A DNA stretch of 64,000 bases from Oscheius sp. JU75 (lineage: Eukaryota; Nematoda; Chromadorea; Rhabditida; Rhabditidae), in assembly GCA_037178855.1 (NCBI GenBank), contig JASJZC010000007.1:248001-312000 (forward strand), given 5' to 3'. Below are positions 46,986-58,640 of the stretch, piece after piece. Every line of letters starts with the position of its first letter. Position 1 is the stretch's first letter. Under the pieces are notes generated by a model. The model did no database searches. It worked only from the letters and a program-made list of their open reading frames with translations, and was not told where the DNA came from. Position numbers and translations under genes: made by a program.

Positions 46986-47160
46986 GCTCAACAGCTGGCA
47001 GGAGCTCAAGATGTCTTTTTCCACAACATTTCTCGTCTCGAACAGCGTACGATTGTCAAAGGTTGTTAAAGTCTTCTATGTTTTAGGCGCTTGGACTAGT
47101 GGACAGCGTGAAGAGGAAGAGGCTGACTCTGGAGGAGGAGAGAGCCAGATGAATCAGTGA
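46986..47160 (+). CDS. 3' end of an unassigned gene
   Basis: Exon 46986-47061 follows a TTTTCAG acceptor and encodes AQQLAGAQDVFFHNISRLEQ, then RTIVK. A very short 25-base intron (GTTGTT..TTTTAG) leads to 47087-47160, which encodes an acidic Gly-rich end and TGA. Without the intron the frame stops at once. The frame is also open upstream of 46986, so the exon may extend to about 46750. No domain is recognised. Confidence 0.4.
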
Positions 47161-48072
47161 GGAAGCTCTAGTTAGAGGTGGGTTTGAGAAAATGTTGGCA
47201 GCAGCTGATCATTATACAAAATTCGACACAGTAATATGCGAATTTTCACTGTCCGCTCAAATAATCCTTCTGCTTCTCGCCCAAATCATCTTCAGTCACT
47301 ACCCCAACGTCACTGCACCGTCGGTTGTCTATTCATCCAATCGAGGAGACTTCCAGAAATGCATCTTATCTACGCCTAGCTACAGTTTCTTCACACTGTT
47401 GTGATCTAACATTAACTTGTCGTGTCAATGTCATCGTTTCTTCATGAATTTGTTGCTTTAAAAGGCGTGTAACTCAGTAGATGTGGCTCTACGGTCTATG
47501 GGAAATACTGCTGTCTAGTTAACAGCAGAAGGTTCCGGTCATCCCAGGGTTTGAGACAAAGCTGGTGTCAAATTCTACTTCTTCAAGCCGCTACTTGGCT
47601 AAACTTTCCCTTGTTCAGAGAATCTTTTTTCGAAAAACGTATGACATCGAGTAGAACACACAATCAGACATTATCTCCGTCACGACTTCTGTTTCTGTAT
47701 ATTTCAAGCAACACTTCCTTTCAGTCGAAAATTACTGTTTTCAACTTTTCAAGAAAGTTGTCGTCAGAAAGAATTCCCTTTTTTCAAACGCAGTCTAAAT
47801 AAGATAGAAACCTCATTTTGCTTTCAGTGTCTCAAAAACATTGTTAGACTATTTTGCCCGTGTTTGAAATACTATCCGGCCTTCTAAATGTTTTTCAAAC
47901 TGATTTGTCATAACTTGTCACTTACACAGCACTATTTAAAGTCAATTTTAGTTAAGTGGTAATCTGTTTTATCGCTTTAAAGGCACCACTTACCTGTCTG
48001 CTGTAATTTGCTCACCCCCACAACGAGCCACAAATACTCCTTCTAAAAGTTTCTTCCATCTTCTTATTCAGA
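47161..48072. other. Spacer with a C-rich open region
   Basis: Around 47275-47400 all three plus frames are open for a stretch and encode Ser/Thr/Pro-rich or hydrophobic sequence. No splice-consistent chain was found. Confidence 0.25.
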
Positions 48073-48904
48073 ATGCTCCGTAAATTCAACTCGGAAGAGT
48101 GTCTTGACATTAAAAAGACGAACGCTGGCGTTGGCCGTCTTCAATATCTTCCAGATTCGTTCCGTCAAAAGTGTGAAGACTTGACAACTATAGATGATCA
48201 TTCTGATAACTCGTCTCTCTCTGATCAAGGTTCCACTCAAAATGTGCGGAAAGAAGCTCAGCTGGAACAGAAAACAAATCATCTTTGCATAAATGACTCT
48301 TTGACGAGGAAGAACAAAACTTTTGGCACTAAATTGGTGAGACATGAGAATTACATTTGGAGCACTCTATCCAGTTGCTGTTGCATTGCACTATGAACCT
48401 TACCAGTCGCTTACGCTTCTGGCGGAGCAACCCAATACTCTTTGGCACTGTTTGACTATTTAAACTTCACATCATCTGGGATAACACTTGACAGAAAAGT
48501 CCACAAACATTCTCAAGTGTTATTCCAGATTAGAGTCGTCTTGCGTCGCAGACGGACGCCATTTGCAAACTGTAAAGGTAGGATAAGCAATATTCTAAGA
48601 AGCTGTTCATTAGACTATAATGTATAAGTGCTTGTCTTACAACAAAAAAAACAAAGGGGATGTGATCAAAGACATGACACACTTTTAAGAACAAATGGTC
48701 TATATTTATGATGCGCAGTGTAAATGCGGTTTTCCCACAACAGTAAACGACCGAAACACATTTTCAGTGCATATTTTCAGCAGCACCTCCACTCTTCAGA
48801 TGCACAACCGATGTCCTGCCGATCATATCCTGGCGATAAGATCACTTGGGCACGTTTCTGTTACACATATACCAAAATCCTGTCCTTTAGACTCATCTTC
48901 CTAA
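48073..48904 (+). CDS. Unassigned three-exon protein, 149 residues
   Basis: Exons 48073-48336, 48529-48577 and 48768-48904 join in phase from ATG to TAA. The first exon gives MLRKFNSEECLDIKKTNAGV, a Ser/Asp-rich acidic region (DDHSDNSSLSDQGST) and a Gln/Lys-rich stretch. The second is strongly basic (RVVLRRRRTPF). The third carries several Cys and His residues (MHNRCPADHI). The first donor is GTGAGA and the second GTAGGA; acceptors are ATTCCAG and TTTTCAG. No signal peptide or domain is recognised. The basic patch could be a nuclear localisation signal. The frame of exon 3 has a competitor, so the C-terminus is less certain. Confidence 0.5.
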
Positions 48905-51003
48905 ACGAGGTTCCAGTTTAAAAATCAATGCTTCGCCTGAAACGTACACGTTTCTGGACCGTGCACCAAGCATGATTTTGAACACAGCCTCGCGTATGTG
49001 CGTCTCAAAACATCAAATTATCAAGTGTAACTTTAGGTCATCCTCGCATGACTCCAGAGATGCGTCTTCATCTGATTCGTACCGATCGGGTCCAGTTTCC
49101 TCGTCCCCCACTTTGGAAGCGTATCTGGCTCCATATTCGAGGGCTCGACGGTTGGTAGTTTTATCACCAGAGCAATTATGGATTTCAGATCGATATCAGT
49201 GACTTTTTTTCTTAGGCAGTCGCATATTTTGTCTATCTCTAGTTAGTTCACGCAATTGAGCCACCGAGTACTCTCAGTTTAAAAAAAACAGTTAATTCTT
49301 ATTGTTGCAACATTATCAGGCCCGTTGAAAGTCGACACTTGGAAGAATATTGGTAGAATCACATGTACTATGCTAGAATATCGTTGTATTTAAAAAATAA
49401 AGAGAACAGTTATCCTTTTGTTTGAAACCGTATGCACAAGTAGTGACACATGTTTTTGATTTTTTTAATGTGAATTTACGCTAGTTGATGGGGTTGTCTA
49501 TCTACCATTGTGAAATCGAAGGAAGAAGCCCTGGTCAGGGAGCACGTCGCTGTCGATAAGATCATTGAGAGCTTCACAAGTCAAGGTGTCTTCTGGAGCC
49601 AGATGGTCTAAACTACAGATTTTTCTCCGCCAGTAGAACAATATTTTTCCTTGTAAGCAGTCTGTTTTGTGTCTGCTATCAAACTGACGACGTAGCAATC
49701 TTTGTGAATAGTTTGTCAAGCAAGCCGCTTTACTCGCCCGCATTAAGTTTATGTTGGCGAACTGGTAGACACAATTGAGCTTTAGTAGTAGATTGCTATC
49801 AAGTTGAATCCGAAATTTGAAGAGCTTTGTTAGTATACTTTAACACGAAGCTGGTATCGGTATCAATATTAATATGCTGAAAACCTTTTTATATCCATTG
49901 ATATCTTAGTTTCCCTCTCTTTGCACTTCACACGACTGGTGTCTTTCATTGCTTGGGAACAAAACGAGTCCATAGCAACGGGGGTCTATGTGGCAGACCA
50001 AACTCGAAAGGGAAAAATCGAAAACTGAGAAGAATGGGAGAGAATAAAAGAGAGCCAATTGTCACGTAGCCCGTATTCCCATGATATATTATTCTTGTTA
50101 TCCCATCTAACCCCTCTGCAACCTTCTTTCGTCTTTTCCGCCAAATCTCATTTTTCAACGTCCTGCCATACCGTAACCATTTTACGCTCAGAACACCACC
50201 GTTTGAACATTTCCCTCGTTGAACAGTTTTTGGAAATTTTCCTCTTGTTGCAATTCCGTGTTGATTTTCCCCCAGTTTATCGTCTGAATGTTGGATTATT
50301 GAAGACTGAATAACTCTAAGACCAAGACTGAACAAACTTTGATTGAAGAAAAAGGTTTGCTTTTTTCAGTGTTAGTGCTCGATAGAGCTTAGACAGCTGA
50401 TCGGAACCTCGAGGTTGCTATACGGCCATGGCAACACCTCGATTCGATCTCCGTTCCATTATACATGCAAGTTTTTCTGCCTTCCTGCCGGGCTTAATAG
50501 CAGTCTGAGCTCTTTCTGCTCGTGTCTTTCCTCTCCAATTTGACTTTTTATAGTCATCTTTCTTTTTTCATTAGGCAATGTGATAAGGAGAGCGAGAGCG
50601 CGTAATCAGTCACTGTTCCGTGAAAAGCTGTGTCACTATCTTTGTGTCGTTGTTCTTTTTTCCCGCGTTCCCTTAATTGACGAGAATGGTCTTTGAAAAG
50701 AGAGGAATTTTTTTTATATTTCTCTTTATTTTATTCTTTATTTCCCTTCACATTTTTGGGTCATCGAGAGCCCACTTGCCTTCAATTTCCATCGAAGAGC
50801 GGCAATTTCTACGTCTCTTTAGTTCGACGTATCAGACACTGATTGAGATTCCGGTTTCATTTGTCAGTTTTTGTAATGCGAACCTCAAAAAGCGAACCAC
50901 CTTAGAAATGTTAACGTTCCGTCGCTTTCGTTTGGTGGCTTGCTCTACTTTGTTAAATACATCTGCCCTGGTCGGGAAAGCTAGAAAACTTATTTCTAGC
51001 GAT
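48905..51003. other. Region with isolated coding-like pieces
   Basis: A Ser-rich plus-strand piece at 49037-49153 (HDSRDASSSDSYRSGPVSSS) and a minus-strand piece at 49498-49610 (HLAPEDTLTCEALNDLID) look coding but could not be chained. A 129-codon minus frame at 49946-50335 has no motif. Confidence 0.3.
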
Positions 51004-51316
51004 ATGTCAAGCAAGGAAGATCCACAGTCTGAGGACGAGGCCTGTTTCGGATGCTCAGGTCCTGAGGAGGATGAGATTTGCCCTCCTGGAGGTTAGCTCT
51101 CGTCTCTTGTTTGTCAATCCCAATTCAGTAAACTATTATTCATTTTACCAGCCAGTCCCAGACTCTCCACGACAAGTGTCCAAGCTCTTTGGTCACAGAT
51201 CTGCTTGCTCGGATGTTATTGAAGCAGAGATTATGAGAACGCCTGCCCCTGCTGAGGAGGTGGAGCAACCGTTGGCTAAAAGAGCCAGAGTAGAGTCTCA
51301 GAATGCAGCGTCATAA
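51004..51316 (+). CDS. Unassigned small acidic protein, 82 residues
   Basis: Two exons, 51004-51091 and 51156-51316, join in phase. The ATG follows TATTTCTAG by four bases, which looks like a spliced-leader acceptor. The protein begins MSSKEDPQSEDEACFGCSGP and has an acidic Cys-containing first half. Then come PDSPRQVSKLFGHRS and a C-terminal KRARVESQ that could be a nuclear localisation signal. The frame is also open for 100 codons upstream, giving a possible hydrophobic N-terminal extension. The T-rich composition there argues for non-coding sequence. No family is recognised. Confidence 0.55.
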
Positions 51317-52064
51317 GGTATCTGATTTTAGTATTCTTCATCATTTTTGTTTGAAGGGTACTCCGACGCGACAGACTTGAGTAGCTTTTCTCTAAATGGT
51401 ATTAAGGTTAGCGCTACATTTTGTCTCTGTCGCTCGTTCAAATCCTGATTCCAGCAAATTAATCTGATTTTCGGTGGCAGTTCCCGGATAATCCTTTTTA
51501 TATGCGGGACCCTACAACGTTGAATGTGAAAAAATCGTGACAATGAACACGTTGCAGATTTTCATCGCTGGCCGATGGACTAGGTTTTTCTTCAACAACC
51601 GTCAGATGTTCCGTTGGCCCTATATTGGACTGCACTTCTCCAATGAACCATCTTTTCCTGGTTATTGTTTGAGAAGTAGTAGTGTAGGCTCACATATCGT
51701 TGACCCTTCCCTTTCTTGTTCTGTATAAAGTCTTTTGAACAAGGTTTTCAAGAAGAGACACATTAAGAAACGGGATTATCAACCAATTGACTATCAATAT
51801 GTTCTATGGAGTGAAAAAGGCTGCTAGCCAAAATTTGGCTGAGACAAAGATTTCAAAGCGTACTGGCAACTGACATACCTTGACGGAGGCAAAAAAAGTG
51901 GGAGCTGGTAGGCAGAGTACAAACAACAAACTATATTGAGAAAGCACAAAGCTCAAAAAAACAGAAAACAAACACTCTTTCACTGTTTGAAATGGTTTGA
52001 GCCAAATGTCATCCGTTTTTAGCGACAAAACAATCAAACGAAAGCATGAAAAGGAGAGCAACTC
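51317..52064. other. Spacer upstream of FAAH2-like gene 3
   Basis: Short open frames on both strands only. A Lys/Arg/Glu-rich minus frame at 51328-51543 is not supported by splice sites. Confidence 0.3.
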
Positions 52065-54435
52065 ATGTTCTCACGGGCTGTAGTTTCCCATTGTCAATTG
52101 TTATGAGCCACTAGTATTTGGATACCGCTGACGCTTGGAGAAAAGTCCTATTACAGTTGGCATGTTTCTTCGCTCAATTAGGTATTATTCAATTCGATTC
52201 CTTGAGACGTTTCAGAGATGGCCCGTACTGTTTCCGAGACGTCTTTCGATACATAATGCGCGTCTATTACTTCATAGTTAGTGTCGTTTTTCTTGTCTGC
52301 AACTTCTTTATTAAAAAACGTTATGTTGAACCTCCAGAAGATACGGCCTTGTTCATTTCAGCTACTAAGGCTGTGGAATTGATTAAGAAGAGAAAGGCTA
52401 GTTTTTTCTTAATAGTCCGGCTCTGACTTTTACTAAGTAAGTAATTCAAATACAATCTTAAAAGAGCAGTTTCATTATATATCAGATGGTCACGCGGTAG
52501 AACAATTTTTGAATGAAACTATCCATTAATACCAGAAACTTGACTTTCAGCTAAAATCCTTCGACCTTGTCAATGCCTACATCAAAAGGATCGAGGAGGT
52601 CAACCACCTGATCAATGCTGTTGCCTACAAAAACTACGATAATGCAAGACGACAAGCCAAGGAAGTGGATGAGAAAATTGAGACCATGAATGATGAACAA
52701 CTGGCCAAGGTAAAAATCACAATGCTACTCAGCATGGTTTGTAGTTTGCTGAACGCAAGTTTCTTCTTGGAGTCCCCTTTAGTGTTAAAGCTTCAATCAA
52801 GGTCAAAGGAATGCCGGTCAGTTCTGGAGTCTATGCTAGGAGGAATTCAGAAGCGAACGAGACAGCTGACGTCATTGCGAGGTCTTATTTTTTATGTTTG
52901 CCAGTAATCTTTAGAATGGAACACTATGGCGGGATTCTGTTGGCTGTCGGCACCGTTTCAGAGTACTGTACTTGGATTGAGAGCTCTTCCAAGCTATTCG
53001 GCATGACGAAAAACCCATTTGACATAAGAAAAACTGCGGGTGGTTGCTCTGGAGGCGATGCTGCTCTCTTAGGTGCTGGAGCAGCTCTAATCAGCGTTGC
53101 TAGTGATTTCGCTGGTTCTGCTAGACAGCCAGCTTTCTTCAACGGCGTTTTTGCCCTGTTACCAACACCTGGACTCATTCCAAATCACGGGCACTTTCCT
53201 AAAATCGACGGAGAGAAGAGCTACAAGAGTATAATGGGTAGAATGACTCCCATGTGCAGATATGCAGAGGATTTAGTGTTAATGATCGAAGTGATAGGCA
53301 TAGAGAGGGAGTAGAAAAAGAAACAACTTTAGGTTATGAGTAGAACAGAGCTTCATAAGGAGATCCCTGAAAAGCCGATGCTGTTCTTTTACACTGGAAT
53401 CAAAGAGTATCTGTTCATGGAACCGGTGAACACAAAGTGTTTGGATTCGATGTTTCAGGTTTGTGTGCTTGATGCACTTTTTTATTTTAGCCTTAGCACA
53501 AGATCCTTTCTCATACATTGACCGAGGCAGGGATGTCATAGCATATAGTTTAAAGTAGAGTTCATGCGTAAAGAGTGTTCAATTTGTAATAACGAAGCTT
53601 GTATGCTATATGTGTTTTGTTTGTTATACTTTAGCTTTCGGTTTTAGGCAGTTCGATTCTACGAAGGACTAAGTGATCAAAAAGCAGAAGAGGTTTCCTT
53701 CCGTCTCTCGAAGTACCTGTTTGAATACATGCTGATCAGCATCCGTCAACATGTCTACGAGCCTCTGATGGCAGATATCATGAACGACTCTTGGGTACTT
53801 TGATAACACCCTACCTCAAATCAGTTTAAGACCAACCTCGATTCAAAAGACCAAACGAACTGTTTTCAAGAAATGATCAAATACGTTAGAGGAAAGAGCA
53901 GTCACACTCTGGCTGGGATTCTGTACGGATTGACAGACGACAGTGACATGCTCGAGCCAAGTGAGAAAGCTGAGGTAACTATTTTGTTTGACGAGGTGAG
54001 AAAGTTTAGATGATTGTGTATCGTGATCAATTAAAGGACATTGTTGTGAAACGTCTCCATCCGCATGGTCTACTCTTTTTCCCAAGGTTGACAAAAGCTT
54101 TATCTTTGATCATTCTTGCAGTTTTCCCACTCAGGCTACATTCCACGGAGAATTGATTCCGAAGAGATGGAACATGTGTCATACAGTATTCGCGAATCTT
54201 CTTGGCCTGCCAGCTGTTCAATGTCCCATGGGTCTCGACGAAGAAGGACTGCCTTTAGGAGTCATGGTAAGCTTCCAGAATGCTCCAAAGCAAATCGAGC
54301 GATGCCTATAAATTATAAACGCTTTTTCAGGTTATGGGACCACCCAACTCTGAAACCCATCTGATTGACGTGGCCAAGAAGCTTTCAAGAAAGTTTGGTG
54401 GCTGGGCTCCTCCGGGAATGGTTGGATCGCTTTGA
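52065..54435 (+). CDS. Divergent FAAH2-like amidase with Cys in place of the bridging Ser, gene 3
   Basis: Main exons: 52115-52396, 52551-52709, 52745-52881, 52915-53290, 53333-53458, 53648-53794, 53831-53974, 54010-54086, 54122-54266 and 54331-54435. A 15-base first exon at 52065-52079 is the best start found, giving about 570 residues; the N-terminus is uncertain. A hydrophobic anchor precedes KKRYVEPPED. Lys167 (PFSVKAS) and the nucleophile Ser266 (SDFAGSAR) are kept. The usual GGSSGG reads GGCSGG, so the bridging catalytic Ser is Cys242. PMCRYAEDL and FGGWAPPG match human FAAH2 closely. Exon 1 ends at a GC donor. Substrate and activity may differ from genes 1 and 2. Confidence 0.85.
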
Positions 54436-54563
54436 AGATATGTGAGCTTGTGAAAATGCTGTGTATCAAATTTTTAACTGGGTAAAGCTTTGTTTGAAGT
54501 CAAAGTATGCCTCCCATTCATTCCTGTAGGCGCTCCTTATGATCAGTCATGAAACCAAATATA

Positions 54564-54569
54564 TTTATT
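54564..54569 (-). terminator. Polyadenylation signal of the daf-36-like gene
   Basis: AATAAA on the minus strand just beyond the TGA at 54576, within the 140-base gap between two convergent genes. Confidence 0.5.
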
Positions 54570-54575
54570 TCAACA

Positions 54576-56969
54576 TCACCAATCATTAACAGACTTCGGT
54601 TTGTTAGTTATTTCTCCGTTTGGGAGCATCCTCGGGCTATTTTCTGTGTAGAACTGACTGTACCACCTGAATGAAGTCTGCTTTAAAGTAAAACTAAACT
54701 GGTTTACCTTCGATGTTTTAAAATAGGACCGTCGTTTTTAACAACCAATGGATTACGAATATATTTTTTGTTCGACCAGACGTAAATGTCCCTTTCAAAC
54801 TGAAAAAAACCTACTGTTCGAAACAAAACAATGTACCTGAAGAGCCTCAGAAGTGAGGAAAAATTTGCAGAACCAAAGTGGACATGTGGAAAACATTTTA
54901 AAGCGAACCCGCTGAAGAAGAGGTTCTTCCGGCGTGACGTGTTGAAGAACGACTCCACGTCCAAGGGGACCAAAGTCGAAGTACATAATCACGATCCCGG
55001 GACCGTGCTGAAACATTGCCAAGCTAAAACCTATCAAAAACTATGCTCTGGCTAAATCATAATGTTCTAAACAAAATGACCTTTTGAGCCTTCCATCTAC
55101 AACGTCATTTTTTTAAAGTCTGTGAGAATGATTCACGGTTAGTTTGACTCATGCCGTACAAGAGGCAATTGGCAAGGAAGCACAAAATTGTCATTGACGT
55201 CTTATCAATACGAGCCGTCTTTATCATAGTTCAAACAATGTCCATAGTAAGTTTCTTTTAGGGCCTTTCCCCAAGATTGTGAAATGTTTACATACCTGAT
55301 CAGCTTTTAGACTGCTGGCAGTGAGAGGAATCTGCATTCCGTAGAACGTCAGGTACTGGTCCAAGTGCATTGTGCCCAGATGCTTCATATCTCCTGACCC
55401 ATGCTCCCAGGATCCTGTCCAACAGTGTTGGATCATTGGCTTTGTGTTTTGCAGCTCGAACTTGAGAATATTATGACCTGAACGTATGTTATTAAAGAAA
55501 AAAATCTTCGTACCGTCATTAGGTCCGGACAGGTGTAAATAGTTCAGATGGGCAATATCTGCTCCGTTCTCTGGAATTTCTTGACAGTGACACATGATTT
55601 CGTGTTCGGTTCTGCCGCCGAAAGTCCATTCACCAGAGTTGATTTGGGGAATCTCAGGAACTTCCCAGGTCGGATCCTCTCCGTCACAATGGAACCTGAA
55701 AATTTGAACCAATAAGTCGATTGTAACCTCTATGAATTGAAGCTAACTTTATTAATTCGTCATTGAATCACAGCTTTCCATGTTTGTTTCCAATCAGAAC
55801 CAACAAGGTGTTCCACTACTCGAACCTACCAAATGTAAACATGAGCGTTTTTCTCCACTGCCGGCCAGGTGGCGACCTTGGCTTGTTCAGGAATAGAATG
55901 ATCATCATACGGGATAGTTGTGCATTTGCCAGTCTCTGCCGAAAAGATCCAACCGTGGAATGGACACTGGACACAGTTGTCATTTACGACCTGAGTATGC
56001 TATTTGCCACATCAAAGACTCTGTCTACCTTGCCACCAACATTGAAATTGGCTCCCAAATGAGGACAATACGATTCCATAACAAAGACTTTCCCAGAATG
56101 CGACCTCACCAAAGAGACGAGTTGTCCTTAAGCTTTTTTCGTTTGATTGTCTGAGACAGTGACAGCTGTTTTTTCAATCGTTCAGAGCGTAAGACTACAA
56201 TTTCTGTAGGAATAAACGACACTGGGAGTCTCTAGACACCAGAAGTAAGAGAGACTACTAAATGGGGAAAAAAGATGGCTGCTTACGTAAATGGACATTG
56301 GTTAGGATGAGCGAGCAATAGTCCTGCGCGACTTTTCGGAATACTATGGGTTAATTTAAACTTCAAAAACCGAAAAAGGGCTTTCAACTTCGGAAAAGGG
56401 AAGATTCTGTAAACACGTAACTATTGGAAAATCCTTTTGGCGAATGAAAATGTTCCATTCCTCACAAACATAAGGTCGTTTTCAGCCCTAATCCTTTACT
56501 GTTTTACTGAACTTTCGCGTAACTACAGGACCTGTGTGTGAACTAAATATGCAGCACTCACCAAAAACGGTAATTTCCTTGATCTCTCCCGGTTTGATTT
56601 GATCCGACTCGGCAATACAATACCATCCATTTGGATAGATAGGAGGCAGGTCTCCAACCCTCCTCAGCTTGATCAGCCTTTCCAATTGACGCTCCCTATA
56701 CTTTCCCTTTAACTGAAAGTTGAACAGTTTTGTCTTGTCCCACCCGACTAGCTAACCTTCTCGTCAAAGTAGAGGCCAAGGTCACCAAGTCTTTTAACTC
56801 TGTTGGCAGGTTGCACAGCCCATTTGTACAACAGATATAAGACAAAAAGAGCTGCCAATGTCACAAAAGTCGAGGTATTGTCCGGCTAAAAAGACTAAGA
56901 ACATGACGGAAAAGTTACCTTTCCAAAATGATTGACAATTCTGATGGCAGAGTCGGCCAAGACACCCAT
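54576..56969 (-). CDS. daf-36: DAF-36/Neverland-type Rieske oxygenase (cholesterol 7-desaturase)
   Basis: Ten exons join in phase: 56969-56919, 56885-56757, 56712-56562, 56126-56029, 55990-55830, 55695-55514, 55477-55296, 55040-54837, 54799-54708 and 54666-54576. They encode about 446 residues; C. elegans DAF-36 is of similar length. A membrane helix lies at about residues 22-37. The Rieske [2Fe-2S] ligands are C131-x-H133 and C152-x2-H155 (CPHLGAN ... CPFHGW). The non-heme iron motif is N240-x2-D243-x2-H246-x4-H251. The C-terminal ERDIYVWSNKKY and HRRWYSQFY match the family. It converts cholesterol to 7-dehydrocholesterol, the first step towards dafachronic acids or ecdysteroids. No active-site residue is missing. 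It converges on FAAH2-like gene 3. Confidence 0.92.
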
Positions 56970-58640
56970 TTTCGCCTGAAGAGAGACCTGTGTCTTGACT
57001 TCTAGAAAGGGGTGCAGAGGTACTGATAAGGCTCAAAAGAGCAAGTTTCAAAGAAAAGTTTTCTATTGGACACACGCAGAGTGTGGCTGCCGGGCGCGGA
57101 AAGAATTTGGAGATGGATCGCAACCCGCAATGGCTAGATAAGATTAAAGGCTATCCAATCTGGTAATAAGGAAGAGAAAAAAGTCGCAAAGTACACCCAT
57201 GGGACGTAGAACTGACAAAGAGGCCGGTTCTGCTGAGTAAATATAGTCGGCTGAGTTTTGTGTGACTTCTGCTCAACGCTCTCTGTATCAAGAGACGTTG
57301 TTGATAAAAAAAAAGAGCTATTGCTAACTGAGGACGCGTCACCGCTAATCAGTGATAAGAACTAAATGTTGCGAAGGGCATGTAACTATGGAAAAAAAGA
57401 ATAACACTCACACAAAGAGTTTCTGAGAGACAGAAAGAGAGTCATGAAGACAGACAGAATAATTTCTTTGTTTTCTATAAAAAAAAAGCTGAATATACCT
57501 GAAAACTAGCGAGCATGGTAATGTTAAGAATCCACAAAGCTTCGCAGAACTTCTTCAATCAGAACTACATCATAGTTCACCGAGAATGTCGCTTCGACGA
57601 AAGACACTAGTCAACAGCTATTGAAACCACTGACACCTTCAATGCAATTAATTTGTGCTTCATCGGAATCGCAGGCTTTGAACCCAATTAGTCAAGAATA
57701 CAAGTGTTCTTGAAAGCAATCAGAATCAGAAATGAACATAACAGACTTTTTTTTTTGAGATTTATCGGAAAAGCAGAGGGAGTTTGGTAACACCGTTTTA
57801 AAGATTGTAATAAAGTAAACTGCAAACGTCAAAGAAGGAAGGAACGAAGGATGATTGGCATCTCCACCCTGAACAGATAGACAAATGAGAGAGTGCGAGA
57901 AAGGACAAAACTGATGGACTGAAGGAAAAAACACTGTCTCAAGCTCCTCTGGGCCGAGAAAATCACCAAGATGGAAGTCTCGAGATGGTCAAAAACGATA
58001 TCAGGATGAATCCCATTCAAGAGCAGATGACAACCTGGAAGACATAGATCGATGAAATGCAAAGAGAGGCTGGACACTTGTGATGGACAAAAAACAATCA
58101 GAAATGGATGGACATCAAATCAGCAATAGTCAAAGACTTGATAATTGCAATAAATAGTAAAACCGCAAACATTTAGCTTGTTCCCACCTTTTCCCAGTCG
58201 TATAGACAAAAGATGTTCAGTAGAACATTCTTAATAGAACCATTACTTCCGATATAGACTTATTGAAACTTTGACTGTGTAAAACAGCACTTCTACAGCG
58301 GAGGTCTGTGTCCGGTAAAGTGCATCCATAACTGGCTGTCTACTATAATTTCTTTCGCGAAGATAAGACATTGCAAAGTGCAACTGGTCGGAAGGAGCAC
58401 CCCACTCGTTCTGTAAACCGCTTCCACTTCCTTTATGGTTAGTTTTTTACTGGCTGCAGTACCTCTGACTGTACGCTTTGATAACCGGGCTCAAGTAATC
58501 TGCGCCATCTACAGCCGAGTACTATTGATTCTAGCTTTTCACAACAAGATTAGCTGATAACTTTTGAGGAAGCAGCCTACTGCTGCGGTTCCTTTTTTCC
58601 TTCTAATATTGGCGTTTTTCAGGTAGTCGGCGTAATGTAA
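56970..58640. other. Shared upstream region of the divergent daf-36-like and GPCR genes
   Basis: No coding exon was recognised in 1.67 kb. It should contain the promoters of both divergent genes. No clear TATA box could be assigned with confidence. Confidence 0.35.

Noticed and set aside
49946-50335. 129-codon minus-strand frame
   Set aside because: No recognisable domain and no supporting splice or start signal; the sequence is rich in basic and aromatic residues as in chance frames.
50677-51003. N-terminal extension of the small acidic protein with a hydrophobic segment
   Set aside because: The stretch is T-rich and ends at a TATTTCTAG acceptor-like site just before ATG. It is treated as leader or intergenic DNA, although not excluded.
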